Origin: Thereva unica
Taxonomy: Eukaryota > Arthropoda > Insecta > Diptera > Therevidae
Assembly: GCA_949987705.1 (NCBI GenBank)
Contig: OX465281.1
Span: forward strand, 165,182,393-165,246,392
Direction: 5' to 3'
Length of the DNA stretch: 64,000 bases
Shown: positions 30,482 through 40,986 of the stretch, piece after piece
How the letters are laid out: every line of letters starts with the position of its first letter
How positions within the stretch are numbered: position 1 is the first letter of the stretch
Made by a program: the position numbers and the translations under genes
Notes under the pieces: model-generated
Told to the model about the DNA's origin: nothing
The model's database searches: none
The model's input: only the letters and a program-made list of their open reading frames with translations

Positions 30482-33400
30482 TCCTTACTAATATTATAAA
30501 TGCGAAAGTAACTCTGTCTGTCTGTCTGTCTGTATGTTACGCTTTCACGCCTAAACCGCTGGACCGATTTTGATGAAATTTGCAACAGACATAGTTTAGA
30601 CCTTGGAGACGGACATAGGCTATTTTTTTTTGGAGAAAAAAGGGTTGAAGGGGGTGAAATGGGGTTCAATAAGTTGTAAGGAGATTTATTTTCTTTACTT
30701 TTTTTCTATTGTATAAAAAGTAACTGACTGAAAGACAACGCACAACCTAAACCGCTAGAGCTAAAGGGCTGAAATTTTTGACAGTGCATCCCTAGCGATT
30801 TTTCGAAATTCATCCCCTAAGGGGGTGAAATGGGTTTTTTCCAAACCGCTAAAGCTATAAGGCTGAAATTTTTACAGTACATCCCTATAATGATGTGGAC
30901 ATCCACTAAGAAGCGATTTTTCGGAATTCATCCCCTAAAGGGGTGAAATGGGGTTTTTCCAAACCGCTATAGATATAGGGCTGAAATTTTGACAGTGCAT
31001 CCCTATAATGGCGTGGACATCTACTATTAAGCGATTTTTCGAAATTCATCCCCTAAGGGGGTGAAATGGGGTTTTCCCCAAACCGCTATAGATATAGGGC
31101 TGAAATTTTGACAGTGCATCCCTATAATAGCGTGGACATCCACTATAGAGCGACTTTTCGAAATTCATCCCCTAAGGGGGTGAAATAGGGTTTACCCAAA
31201 CCGCTAAAGCTATAGGGCTGTAATTTTGACAGTGCATCCCTATAATGGCGTGGTCTTCCACTATTAAAGCGATTTTTCGAAATTCATCCCCTAAGGGAGT
31301 GAAATGGGGTTTACCCAAACCGCTGGAGCTATAGGGCTGAAATTTTGACAGTGCATCCTTATAGTGATGTGGACATCCACTAAGAAGCGATTTTTCGGAA
31401 TTCATCCCCTAAGCGGGTGAAATGGGGTTTTTCCAAACCAGATGCGGTGAAATTGGGTTTTTCCAAACCGCTATAGATATAGGGCTGAAATTTTGACAGT
31501 GCATCCCTATAATGGCGTGGACATCCACTATAAAGCGGTTTTTCGAAATTCATCCCCTAAGGGGGTGAAATTGGGTTTTTCCAAACCGCTATAGATATAG
31601 GGCTGAAATTTTGACGATGCATCCCTATAATGGCGTGAACATCCACTATAGAGCGACTTTTCGAAATTCATCCCCTAAGGGGGTGAAATTGGGTTTACCC
31701 AAACCGCTAAAGCTATAGGGCTGTAATTTTGACAGTGCATCCCTATAATGGCGTGGTCTTCCACTATTAAAGCGATTTTTCGAAATTCATCCCCTAAGGG
31801 AGTGAAATGGGGTTTACCCAAACCGCTGGAGCTATAGGGCTGAAATTTTGACAGTGCATCCCTATAGTGATGTGGACATCCACTAAGAAGCGATTTTTCG
31901 GAATTCATCCCCTAAGGGGGTGAAATGGGGTTTTTCCAAACCGCTAAATTTATAGGGCTGAAATTTTGACAGTGCATCCCTATAATGGCGTGGACATTCA
32001 CTAAGAAGTGATTTTTCGAAATTCATCCCCTAAGGGGGTGAAATGGGGTTTTTCCAAACCGCTATAGATATAGGGCTGAAATTTTGACAGTGCATCCCTA
32101 TAGTGATGTGCACATCCACTAAGAAGCGATTATTCGGAATTCATCTCCTAAGGGGGTGAAATGGGGTTTTTCCAAACCGCTATAGATATAGGGCTGAAAT
32201 TTTGACAGTGCATCCCTATAATGGCGTGCTCTTCCACTATAAAGCGATTTTTCGAAATTCATCCCCTAAGGGGGTGAAATGGGGTTTTTCCAAACCGCTA
32301 TAGATATAGGGCTGAAATTTTGACAGTGCATCCCTATAATGGCGTGGACATCCACTATAGAGCGACTTTTCGAAATTCATCCCCTAAGGGGGTGAAATAG
32401 GGTTTACCCAAACCGCTACAGCTATAGGGCTGTAATTTTGACAGTGCTTCCCTATAATGGCGTGGTCTTCCACTATTAAAGCGATTTTTCGAAATTCATC
32501 CCCTAAGGGAGTGAAATGGGGTTTACCCAAACCGCTGGAGCTATAGGGCTGAAATTTTGACAGTGCATCCCTATAGTGATGTGGACATCCACTAAGAAGC
32601 GATTTTTCGGAATTCATCCCCTAAGGGGGTGAAATGGGGTTTTTCCAAACCGCTAAATTTATAGGGCTGAAATTTCGACAGTGCATCCCTATAATGGCGT
32701 GGACATCCACTAAGAAGTGATTTTTCGAAATTCATCCCCTAAGGGGGTGAAATGGGGTTTTTCCAAACCGCTATAGATATAGGGCTGAAATTTTGACAGT
32801 GCATCCCTATAGTGATGTGGACATCCACTAAGAAGCGATTTTTCGGAATTCATTCCCTAAGGGGGTGAAATGGGGTTTTTCCAAACCGCTAAATTTATAG
32901 GGCTGAAATTTAACAGTGCATCCCTATAATAGCGTGGACATCCACTAAGAAGCGATTTTTCGAAATTCATCCCCTAAGGGGGTGAAATGGGGTTTTTCCA
33001 AACCGCTATAGATATAGGGCTGAAATTTTGACAGTGCATCCCTATAATGGCGTGGACATCCACTATAGAGCGACTTTTCGAAATTCATCCCCTAAGGGGG
33101 TGAAATAGGGTTTACCCAAACCGCTGAAGCTATAGGGCGGTAATTTTGACAGTGCATCCCTATAATGGCGTGGACATCCACTTAGGAGCGATTTTTTGAA
33201 ATTTATCCCCTAAGGGGGTTAAATGGGGTTAACCCAAACCGCTGGAGCTGGCTTTAATTTTGACAGTGCATCTCTATAATGACGTGGACATTCACTAAGA
33301 AGCAATTTTTCGAAATTCATCCCCTAACGCAGTGAAATGGGGGACATAAACATGCCAATCTCTGCTTCAAAACTTGCAGATTTGTTGAGCAGAGGTGATA

Positions 33401-33570
33401 TACGCAGCAATTTGTTTACCATATTTATTAAAAAAATGCACTATAATAAACCCTTTTAGGGATAATGACAGCTGACTTTTTTGTTTGTTTTTTTTTTTTG
33501 TAGGAAAACATTGCACATAATAAACAGTTTTTATTTAAAGGCGTTAAAAGGCACGCGGGTTTTATGCTAG
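30482..33570 (+). mobile_element. Helitron-2 with a large internal satellite
   Basis: It starts TCCTTACTAATATTATAAAT after an A and ends GCACGCGGGTTTTATGCTAG before a T. The last ~35 bases align with the end of Helitron-1 (AAAGGCGTT...CACGCGGGTTTT-TGCTAG), so the two share a terminus but carry different satellites. A CTGT microsatellite lies near 30512-30535. 3,089 bp, no helicase. It sits in the LINE-A 3' UTR. Confidence 0.87.
30740..33340 (+). repeat. Tandem array, about 22 monomers of ~118 bp
   Basis: The monomer contains AACCGCTATAGATATAGGGC, TGAAATTTTGACAGTGCATC, GTGGACATCCACTA and ATTCATCCCCTAAGGGGGTG. Spacing is 115-123 bp except one ~145-bp step near 31430. Subtypes alternate (GTGATGTGGAC versus ATGGCGTGGAC), and a block of several monomers recurs at 31060-31440, 31600-31940 and 32340-32640, pointing to higher-order duplication. 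The 77-codon minus-strand frames at these places are repeat artefacts. Confidence 0.92.
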
Positions 33571-33810
33571 TAATTAATAAAATCTTATAGAAAATTTTTC
33601 AAAGCATATGGTTAATTAATTTTCAGTTACTGTTTATACACATAATGTAAATATTTATTTCCACTGTTTATACACATAATGTAAATATCTATTTTCAATT
33701 AGTTTTAGGAACTAGTTTATAAGTACGACCAGTCCCACCAACAGATAACTTTGTTTACCTCTGTGGGATTTACTTTGTAAATTTTACTGGCCAAATAAAT
33801 GAATAAAAAA
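33571..33810 (+). other. LINE-A 3' UTR and tail
   Basis: It contains two copies of ACTGTTTATACACATAATG (33627 and 33663) and ends in an AATAAA-like, A-rich tail. LTR-A sequence follows directly. Confidence 0.8.
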
Positions 33811-33847
33811 TTAATCCTACGAATCCCTTAAGCCGTAAAAACGTAAC
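33811..33847 (+). repeat. Gypsy-A 3' LTR, right part
   Basis: TTAATCCTACGAATCCCTTA and the following GCCGTAAAAACGTAACA match the last 37 bases of the 5' LTR (with two substitutions). This proves that LINE-A split the LTR. Confidence 0.9.
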
Positions 33848-35985
33848 AATATTTTTAAAAATTATTCTTTAACAAGCTTTAATCACTTTAAATTCACTTT
33901 TAACTCAATAGCCACACAAATTCAATATTTTTGCCCTAAAATAACTCGACAAAACCACAGCGAATGTAAACAAAATTGGTCACCTGCACAATTAAACCAT
34001 TAAAACATATTGGTTCATTCAATTTGTTGAAATTGTTTTAATGCAATCACTGAAACACTAATCACTGGTAATCCAGGTGCAGAAAAAAGTGATAAAATAC
34101 AATATTTTACAACTTTTTATTGCAAAAATAAACTTAAAAACTTGGCTCCACTATGTTATTACACGAGAAATGTCCTTCATTCAAGCAAATGTAGGATCGG
34201 CACCGGCTGCTTCAAGGTCTGTAGCTACGATGGGTTTGCTGGAGGCCCTATCAGAACCTCAAATATGCAGCGTACTGCAAATTTAAGACATGATATGAAC
34301 ATGCAGCACGCTGCTTTGCTTGTCATTTTACCAGCCTCAGCCAATTGAAATACTTTTGATTGCAGCGTACGGCATTTTTATCTCATGCCTTAATTTAATG
34401 CACGCTTCCAATTTTGATGTTCTGATACGGCCTGCGGACGATATAGGCGAAGGGGTAGAGGCTATAAAGGGCAAGCATTACAACTCCAATCTTTTAGCTT
34501 TTAAGTTTATTATTATATGGGCATATGAAAATTCGTAGCCAAAGTCCGTTCACGATGTCCATGGGTGAGGAGGTTTTTACCCAGAGGCTATGGAGGGAAA
34601 TAAATTACATATCCTAGTATTCAGCTAAAGCCGGCTCTAAACGATGCTATGAGCACTGGTGTTTGAACAGGTTCGGAATGTTGTCACTCAAACGTTGGAA
34701 GCGTTGATGCTGTATTTTCCGATACATTAAAGTCCTTAATTTTAAACTGCTCGTTTCATATTTCAATTACCCTAACCCACTAAATTTAATTGAGTAACAA
34801 CAAAAAGAAGAAGCTATGGAAGTGAACAGAATTTGGAAGTGACATTTATTTCAGTAGGGGCAAAGGAAGTAGAATGAATCTACCCAAGGTCGATGAACCT
34901 ACAGGTGAGTTACGAGAGCATACCGGCAAAATGAGTCTACGCAACGCCTGGAATTCCTCATTGTGACAGAGGACACAGACGATGTCCTTTTGGATTGCCG
35001 GAGATTAGCCGAGCAAACTGCTGCACTGTAACATACAGCTAAAGGCACGGCTAAGAGCAACGAACGTCTTAGACTATAATGGTACGATCGTTTGATCTAC
35101 TGACTAAAGTGGAGGAGAAGCTAAATTCCTCAATCAGAAGCTAAGGCGGAAATGAACAAAAAAGAAGTGAGTTGGGCTTAGTAGTACCAGTAGTATTATC
35201 AGGTAAATAAATGCTGAACCAGCTTTGCGACCCATATTAAGCTTAACATTAATTACGTTTTGGTAGAAAATTAGCCAGTCTTAAGAGAATTTCATGAGGC
35301 ATCTTAAGCCCATCTTAAGATAATTGTAATAAGGCCTAATGACCCAACTAGTTGGTGATTTTAGTTAGGATTACAATACGGTATAACCGACAGCCTTGAG
35401 CGTGTCGGCATCATAATGCTTGCACCTTCCAACGCACGAAAATAGAAAGAATCCAATAAAATATTTGAGTAGAAATTAAAAATTAGTCTTAAAATCACGC
35501 CAAAGAAGTATAATTTCTAATACGTGTACATAAGTACACACACCCACTGTTTTTTTTTACATGAGATATATTTTAATTACAATGAAATTTGATTGTTTGA
35601 AAATATTGAAAAAAAAATTATCTTGAAGAGTTCTTTTGTCTTGCTGGCTGATGATAAATTCCGCACTTTCCCCTTTCTTTTCTTACATGTGCTCCTGCTG
35701 CTTTGTCCCGTTATGATTTGCAAAAAACTCTTTGATTAGCTGATTATTTTTTGTTGTTGATTAACTAGATCATCACATTTTTGCAATTATTTGCTGATTG
35801 TGTTAAACGAATTAAAAGCCACAATGACCACTGTTTGATAAATTTCGCCATTAATTGAATATGTAAAATTCAAGATTTTTGTCACTTTTTTTAGCGAAAT
35901 AAATTATTGTACTTTGTTTTAATTATATAAAAATTCTTTTTTTTTAGAAACCAATAATTTTTTTAGCTATCACAAATTCAACTTG
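33848..35985. other. Unassigned degraded DNA
   Basis: No frame over 75 codons and no repeat ends recognised. A stretch near 34960-35010 can be read as a decayed LINE tail (TEDTDDVLLDCRRLAEQ), but the support is weak. Confidence 0.4.
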
Positions 35986-35987
35986 AA

Positions 35988-36006
35988 TCACGTCGGGGTC
36001 ACCTTT
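35988..36006 (-). other. Orphan tRNA-Trp primer-binding site
   Basis: The minus strand reads GGTGACCCCGACGTGATT, an 18-base match to the complement of the eukaryotic tRNA-Trp 3' end. An LTR would lie to the right (36007 on) and leader sequence to the left, as in Gypsy-B, but I cannot delimit an LTR. It probably belongs to a remnant of another CsRn1-type Gypsy element. Confidence 0.55.
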
Positions 36007-36189
36007 TTGCAATTATTTTGCTTTTAATTGCAATTTAAATAATTCTATCGGAGTACCGCTACGAGAAAGAACACTATTCCGTAAACTTGTATAGATTTAT
36101 TTTTATGTATTTTACAATGATGTTTTATGATACTAAATCCGCACTCGCGTCTCTTCTTTCGTGGTCCGTTTTCGAATGCCGGAAATATC

Positions 36190-36430
36190 AGTCCTTCTTT
36201 TAGCGTGGGCGGTATTTTGCCTTATTTCTCCGATGGCGTTGTGGTCGAATTACGACTGCCACACACGGCATTCACGAAAATCGCTGCACGACAAGGAAGT
36301 CACTGTCTGGGCCGGAATGTGCTCAAAAATCACCATCGGACCATTTTCCTTCAAACTTCGAGAAACCCTCGGCGGTGCACGCTTTCGTTGGATGTTGGTG
36401 CACTTTGTACCTCCGAAAACGCGTGAAAAA
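36190..36430 (+). pseudogene. Transposase remnant (IS630/Tc1-mariner-like)
   Basis: One frame reads LHDKEVTVWAGMCSKITIGP FSF-like sequence, recalling the VTVWCG...GPFFFE block between the second and third acidic residues of insect IS630/Tc1-mariner-type transposases. Upstream it shows SNYDCHTRHS where the family has an N-x-Y/W-x-x-NP-like segment. It is short, without the catalytic residues. Flanking inverted repeats were not found. Confidence 0.45.
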
Positions 36431-36769
36431 TTTCTGAAGAACTTATTTTCAACAAGACTGTGCAAATTTGCATATTTTATTGGGGCCCAAGGGTTTGTTT
36501 TCGTGACAGTGGGGCCGCAGTATTATAAAGATGGAGACCACTGACCTACACAGAAGACGACAAAACGAAAAACATTACTTATCGTAAGGCATTGCAATGA
36601 ACATAAAAATATTTCAATTAAAAAAATTTAATTCATAATGCCATGAACTGTAAATAACTGAAATTAATAATTTTGATCCAAATTGATACCTGCTGTTGCA
36701 TTGTTTCGTTGTGTTTTCCAGTCAGTTAATTAATTTCAGGCAGAACTAGGTCTGCCGGGTCAACTGGTG

Positions 36770-36970
36770 TTTGTAGAAAAACCTTGCAACTCGACTTTGA
36801 CCCACTTCCATGTAAACGATCAACTTGAAATTTTGCACATATGTAAAATATGGCCATATTTCGCAATCGTGCTCCTCGACCCCTGACATGGCTATCAAAT
36901 AAAAGGGTATGACAAGTAGAATACAATTATCTATGATGCGTCATTCAAAATTCAAAATGGCCGCCAATAC
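36770..36970 (-). repeat. Single monomer of the ~275-bp satellite, reverse orientation
   Basis: The reverse complement aligns with the 47-62 kb satellite: GGCCGCCATTTTGAATTTTG at 36954-36969 inward, then a GATAGCCATGTC block and GTGCAAAATTTCAAGTTGAT with GGAAGTGGGTCAAA. It is diverged and alone, so it is an old dispersed copy. Confidence 0.7.
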
Positions 36971-36985
36971 AAAAAATTGCTGCTA

Positions 36986-37950
36986 CCTTTTTCTTTACAA
37001 CCCACTCGAAAAGAATATCAAATGGGACGTTCGAATGAAGACTTTTTTTATCATTCCAAATCTAGGCCTCAAAAAGCTCTGTCTAAATATTTAGGTTCGC
37101 CAAAGTTGACATACTATATGAAGCTATTGGTAAATCAACCACTTATTAGAAAGGATAACAAATTACAATGAATCACATAGACTCAGATATAATATGTTAC
37201 ACTGTAATATACCTTAATATTAGTTTATTGGCAAAAAGGATTTAATTGTACAATCTACGTGAATGAAATGTTGCCACTGCGAGATATTGTTCTTTCAATT
37301 TGTGGAAATGCTAGGGATCATTATGGTTTCCCATTGATACAAATAAGCGATGGGACTGAAAATGATTTAAACAGAGTAATATATGGAACACAATGATCCA
37401 AAGTTAAACACTGAACAAACGCATTATCAATAGTGTCAATACGGGTGGATTTTAAAGCGCACTAGGAGGCACTGGCATGACTTTCTTAATTACATAATCT
37501 CGTATTCTCAAAAATATCTGTAGGTAAAAGGGTTATCGCGGCAGGGCCATAAGCAGAGATTGTGGCAACTTTACTCATATAAGCAAAAACAGCTTATCCT
37601 TCGTTTATGATACCGATCGAACAAGGTCATATGGAAAATCCTGAGTGGAACAAATCTAAAAACCGCCACAAAGCTCAAGTTTTACTAGACTGCATGATGG
37701 TTGTCTGCGAATAGGATGATGTACCATCTATGGAAGTCGTTAACAGAACAGTGTAAGATTTAAGAAGTGAACCCATTATTTTGGTGAGGCCAGTTGCCCA
37801 GATACGCAGGCCGAAGAAACTAATGAAGTCTAAAACGATCACTCATTTAGGGACAGATTGAAAAACTCCATTTTAAACAAAAGTAACATAGGATATAGAA
37901 AATATTCTGAAATTAATGACAATAATGACATTGAGCTGCCGCTCTTTGAA
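36986..37950. other. Unassigned degraded DNA
   Basis: Only short frames are seen. It directly precedes the BEL element. The sequence after BEL (44160-44215) carries a LINE motif, so this may be decayed LINE sequence too, but I see no motif in it. Confidence 0.4.
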
Positions 37951-37955
37951 AGCTC

Positions 37956-38171
37956 TGTCGAAAAGTAGACCAGCGGGAGATCTTAAATAAGACTAATTAC
38001 AAACGGGCGAAAAGAAAAGAAAGTCGTATAGCGATTTATTTTGTCCGTTAAAAGATTCTAGGACCTGTCCGATTGATATCCAATGCGAGACTGATTCAAA
38101 GAGAGACATTCTCTACTTATTAGACAAGAGCGTTACATTTTCTGAGTAGCTGAGATAGATTATTTTTCACA
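37956..38171 (-). repeat. BEL 3' LTR (216 bp)
   Basis: Plus-strand ends are TGTCGAAAAGTAG and TTTTTCACA. It lacks a ~10-base segment (TTATCTTTAA) present in the other LTR. Few other differences. A purine-rich run on the minus strand (GCCCGGAGGA) lies directly before it. Confidence 0.92.
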
Positions 38172-38669
38172 TCCTCCGGGCGGCGGATATCTCTCTGAGG
38201 TACTTAATTCCAGTGGGCAAAGAAGTTGAAGTGGTCTCCGTAAAATAGACCCATTATGAAATCGAAGCTCGCGGGCACGTACTTTTCCATCGCGACCAGG
38301 GAAAGTCTTCTCTATAACAGCCAACTTCCAGAAAAGACGCGGTAGGGACTGGTCGTGAACCAAAACGACGTCTCCAGGTTTAAGGTGTGATGAAAGTTTT
38401 TGAGCGGAGTGGTGAGCTGTTCTCAGACGCTGAATGTACTCCGTTTTCCTACGTTTGAAGAATGCCTTAGTTGTATAAAGTCTAATCTTCCACTTCGAAC
38501 GGAGTTTATCATCGGAGGAAGAACAAGTTGGAGCAACGATAGAAGTTGGAAACGTTCCTAGTAAAAAATGTGCTGGCGTTAAGGGTGTTAGGTCGAATGG
38601 ATCATCGCTGATATAAGTTAATGGTCGACTGTTGATTGCAAACTCTGCTTCCGAAATGAATGTGTACAA
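38172..38669 (-). pseudogene. BEL integrase C-terminal part
   Basis: It encodes EAEFAINSRPLTYISDDP, LTPAHFLLG, RSKWKIRLYTTKAFFKR and KPGDVVLVHDQSLPRLFWKL. This is the standard BEL/Pao integrase tail domain (DUF5641 type). The frame stays open to the end of the element. A frame break near 38670-38780 separates it from the core. Confidence 0.9.
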
Positions 38670-38782
38670 TGGTCCTCAGATAGTACAGCGCGGCCAATAG
38701 TTACCTTTAGCGTATCTTTAACACACCTTACAAGTCGCTCATAAAATCCACCCCACCAAGGAGCGCGTTCAGCAATAAACTT

Positions 38783-39400
38783 TCAATCTATTCCTAGGTT
38801 CAAAACGTATTCCTGTATTTTTTCCGAATCAAGAACTTTTCCAAGAACGTTGAGTTCGAAGGAAGCGCGCTTAAAGGTTCGGGCATTGTCCGATATAATT
38901 ATCTTCGGGGCGCCACGTCGTGCGAAGAAACGCCTCAGGGCGAGTAGGCAAGTTTCTGCATTTAAGTTCGGTAATAGCTCTACGGCACGAACAACAGCGC
39001 ATGTAGCTAACATGATGTACATTTTTCGTTTGTCTGCGGCCTCCGACGAAGCTCTTACATATAGAGGCCCAAGAAAGTCTATTCCTGTTGACTGAAAGGC
39101 GCGTGAAGCTAGCAACCTATCTCTAGGAATAGGAGCAAATGGTGCTGAAGCGAGCCTTCCCTTTAATATTTTGCAGACTCGGCATCGATTGATAACAGCT
39201 TTCACTAACTGCCGGCATCCAATAATCCAATAGTTTTCACGTAATCGGGTAAGAACGATGTTAACACCCCCATGTAGAGTTCGCTCATTACTATCAAGTA
39301 CGAGTAAAACAGTAAAGTATGCTGATTTCGGCAAGATAATAGGATACGTAGCATCATAATCCATTCCGGCTTCTTGGAGACGACTTCCAACTCGAAGCAC
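38783..39400 (-). pseudogene. BEL integrase zinc and core domains
   Basis: The H2C2 zinc region includes LHGGVNIVLTRLRENYWIIG and NRCRVCKILKG. The His expected at the other zinc position is altered. The core has STGIDFLGPLYV and IISDNARTF, the first two catalytic acids. The C-terminal Glu segment lies in the broken stretch near 38700. Confidence 0.88.
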
Positions 39401-39402
39401 AT

Positions 39403-40044
39403 TTATTTCATCGCTTGCTGTAGTTCAGACGTGGTAAGAAAACGCCCCTTTTGGGCGTGCAAAATTAGAATAGCTATAAATCGTTTGATATATCCGGTGA
39501 TACGAATAACCTTTAGGTAACTACTATACTTTGCGATGTCAAATAACGGTAGAAGCTTGAGTGTTTTAACGTTTTCTTCGGGTGCTTGAATGCAGAGAGC
39601 CATGGTTGAATTATCTACATAGTATGAAATCCAATGAAGGCCAGTCATATGATGGAAAAGATAACCACCATCTGGTGAGATAATCTGCTGGCTACCTGGA
39701 CAATATCTCCATTCGGCCTCTGAAGACAGCTGACAAATTTCGCGAACTCGGTGTTCTACATAAGGTTTCCACTTGCGTTGAGGACTGCTTATCCAATTTA
39801 ATGCAATTTTAGAATCGCTCCATAGTAATGTTAGCTCGAGCTTCAGCTTCAAATTTTCCTTAATATAATTAGCTAATCTGGCAGGAATAAGAGCGACAGT
39901 TAACTCCAGTTTAGGTAGGGTTAACTCGTTAGTGTTATCCATCTTAAGCGGAGCTACTCTATTCTTGGGGCAAAGATAAGAAACACTTGAAGTCCCATCA
40001 CCGTTCTCATTTCTAACATATGCCACTGCTCTATATGCTTGCAA
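39403..40044 (-). pseudogene. BEL RNase H region
   Basis: It encodes YRAVAYVRNENGDGTSSVSY, TLPKLELTVALIPARLANYI and LLWSDSKIALNWI. This is the RNase H block of BEL/Pao pol, with the SDS acid and the KLEL Glu. It overlaps the upstream RT frame by about 90 bases in another frame, so a frame change lies near 39990. Confidence 0.88.
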
Positions 40045-40523
40045 ACTGGCATGTGCTGCAGTCTCCCTTGATTAGATTTGAAAATAATTCGAGGTAATGT
40101 TATCTCCTTCAAAAAATGCAACTGAGATACATAGTTGTTCCAAACCAGCTGAAGGTTTGTAGGAATGCACTGGTCCCAATTAATTTTAATTCGCCAAAGC
40201 TCTTGAAAAAGAATTTTTAATCTAATTAAAAATGGACCAAATATACCTAGAGGGTCATATACACAGGCAATTAGTTTGAGTACGTTCCGTTTAGTCGCGT
40301 TAGTTGTTACTCCTAGTTCATCAGTTGGGCAATACCATATTATTCCTAAAACCTTTTGAATACTTGGAGCTTCCTCAATTTCGAAAATTTTCCGTTTTAG
40401 ATTTTGATTGTTCGTGTTCCATTTTCGAATGTTCATGCATGCTCCCTTTAGAATAGCCTTTGAATCTTTATAGAGTCTTTCGGTTTCATCTTCATTGTCG
40501 ACGGCGAGTACAAGGGTGTCCAT
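39954..40523 (-). pseudogene. BEL RT, thumb side
   Basis: It begins MDTLVLAVDNEDETERLYKD at the catalytic box, where BEL RTs have Y-x-D-D: the Tyr codon is a stop and the second Asp reads Thr. Downstream: KVLGIIWYCPTDEL, KRNVLKLIACVYDPLGIFGP and ELWRIKINWDQ, all typical of BEL RT connection sequence. Confidence 0.88.
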
Positions 40524-40527
40524 TTAA

Positions 40528-40982
40528 CCCTAGATAGCTAACCTCCGTCGAATCGACGGGCATCGCTAAGTAAAATCGCTGTCTCTTTTAAACGGTGGAT
40601 TTAATTGTTTCAGCTCAGCTAGCCAACTCAGTCGTCGTTGAGGTCGCTGCAGTGGCAAACACATTGAGCAAGTAAGTGTTATAGTTTTTGAGATACTTAA
40701 CCTTTGTCCGTCGTCGTCCGTCGTTCGTCGTCGAATTTTGTTCTTTAAGTGTATGAAAAAAAATTGTTTGTTTTTCAGTGGTCTTAAAAATGTTACTGTA
40801 ATTTTTGAATAATTAAATAAAGTACAACTAAAAATACCCATCTTTATTGAAAAATCTTTTAATAACCAGTAATGTTAGGTACCAGGTGCGTTCAGTGTAT
40901 ATTTTATATAAAAAAATACTTTTTGAAATACACGTCGTTTCGACGCTTAAATGGTGTACGCCAGAAGGTTAGCTATCTAGGG
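40528..40982. mobile_element. piggyBac-type MITE (455 bp)
   Basis: TTAA at 40524-40527 and 40983-40986 flanks perfect inverted ends CCCTAGATAGCTAACCT / AGGTTAGCTATCTAGGG. The CCCTAGA start is characteristic of piggyBac termini. No transposase frame. Insert plus one TTAA is 459 bp, so the host frame would be kept. Confidence 0.92.
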
Positions 40983-40986
40983 TTAA

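Larger units (their letters stand above)
22301..33810 (+). mobile_element. LINE-A: non-LTR retrotransposon, with five nested insertions
   Basis: It starts within a few bases of ORF1 and ends in AATAAATGAATAAAAAA before the LTR resumes, so it looks full length. The LTR target reads CCTTAATTAATCC. Both edges keep AATT, giving a short (about 4 bp) duplication. Without inserts the element is about 4.5 kb: ORF1, ORF2 overlapping by ATGA, and a ~240-bp 3' UTR. Inserts: Helitron-1, a LINE 3' fragment, a TTAA element, Helitron-3 and Helitron-2. It belongs to the Jockey/CR1-like APE-type LINEs; the exact clade is not certain. Confidence 0.9.
12776..33847 (+). mobile_element. Gypsy-A: Ty3/Gypsy LTR retrotransposon carrying nested insertions
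   Basis: The 512-bp 5' LTR (12776-13287), tRNA-Leu primer site, gag, protease, RT, RNase H, integrase, polypurine tract and 3' LTR are all in order on the plus strand. Its own sequence is roughly 6.1 kb without LTR and inserts. It contains a SINE (15113-15580), LINE-B (16956-19917) and LINE-A (22301-33810, in the 3' LTR). Two in-frame stops in gag, one in RT, one in RNase H and at least two frame changes make it non-functional. It is clearly a different lineage from Gypsy-B. Confidence 0.92.

Noticed and set aside
31172..32617. Three near-identical 77-codon minus-strand frames
   Set aside because: They recur only because the satellite block recurs; no start context and no known domain.
30740..33340. 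CRISPR-like regularly spaced repeats
   Set aside because: Monomers are contiguous with no unique spacers; this is a satellite inside a Helitron.
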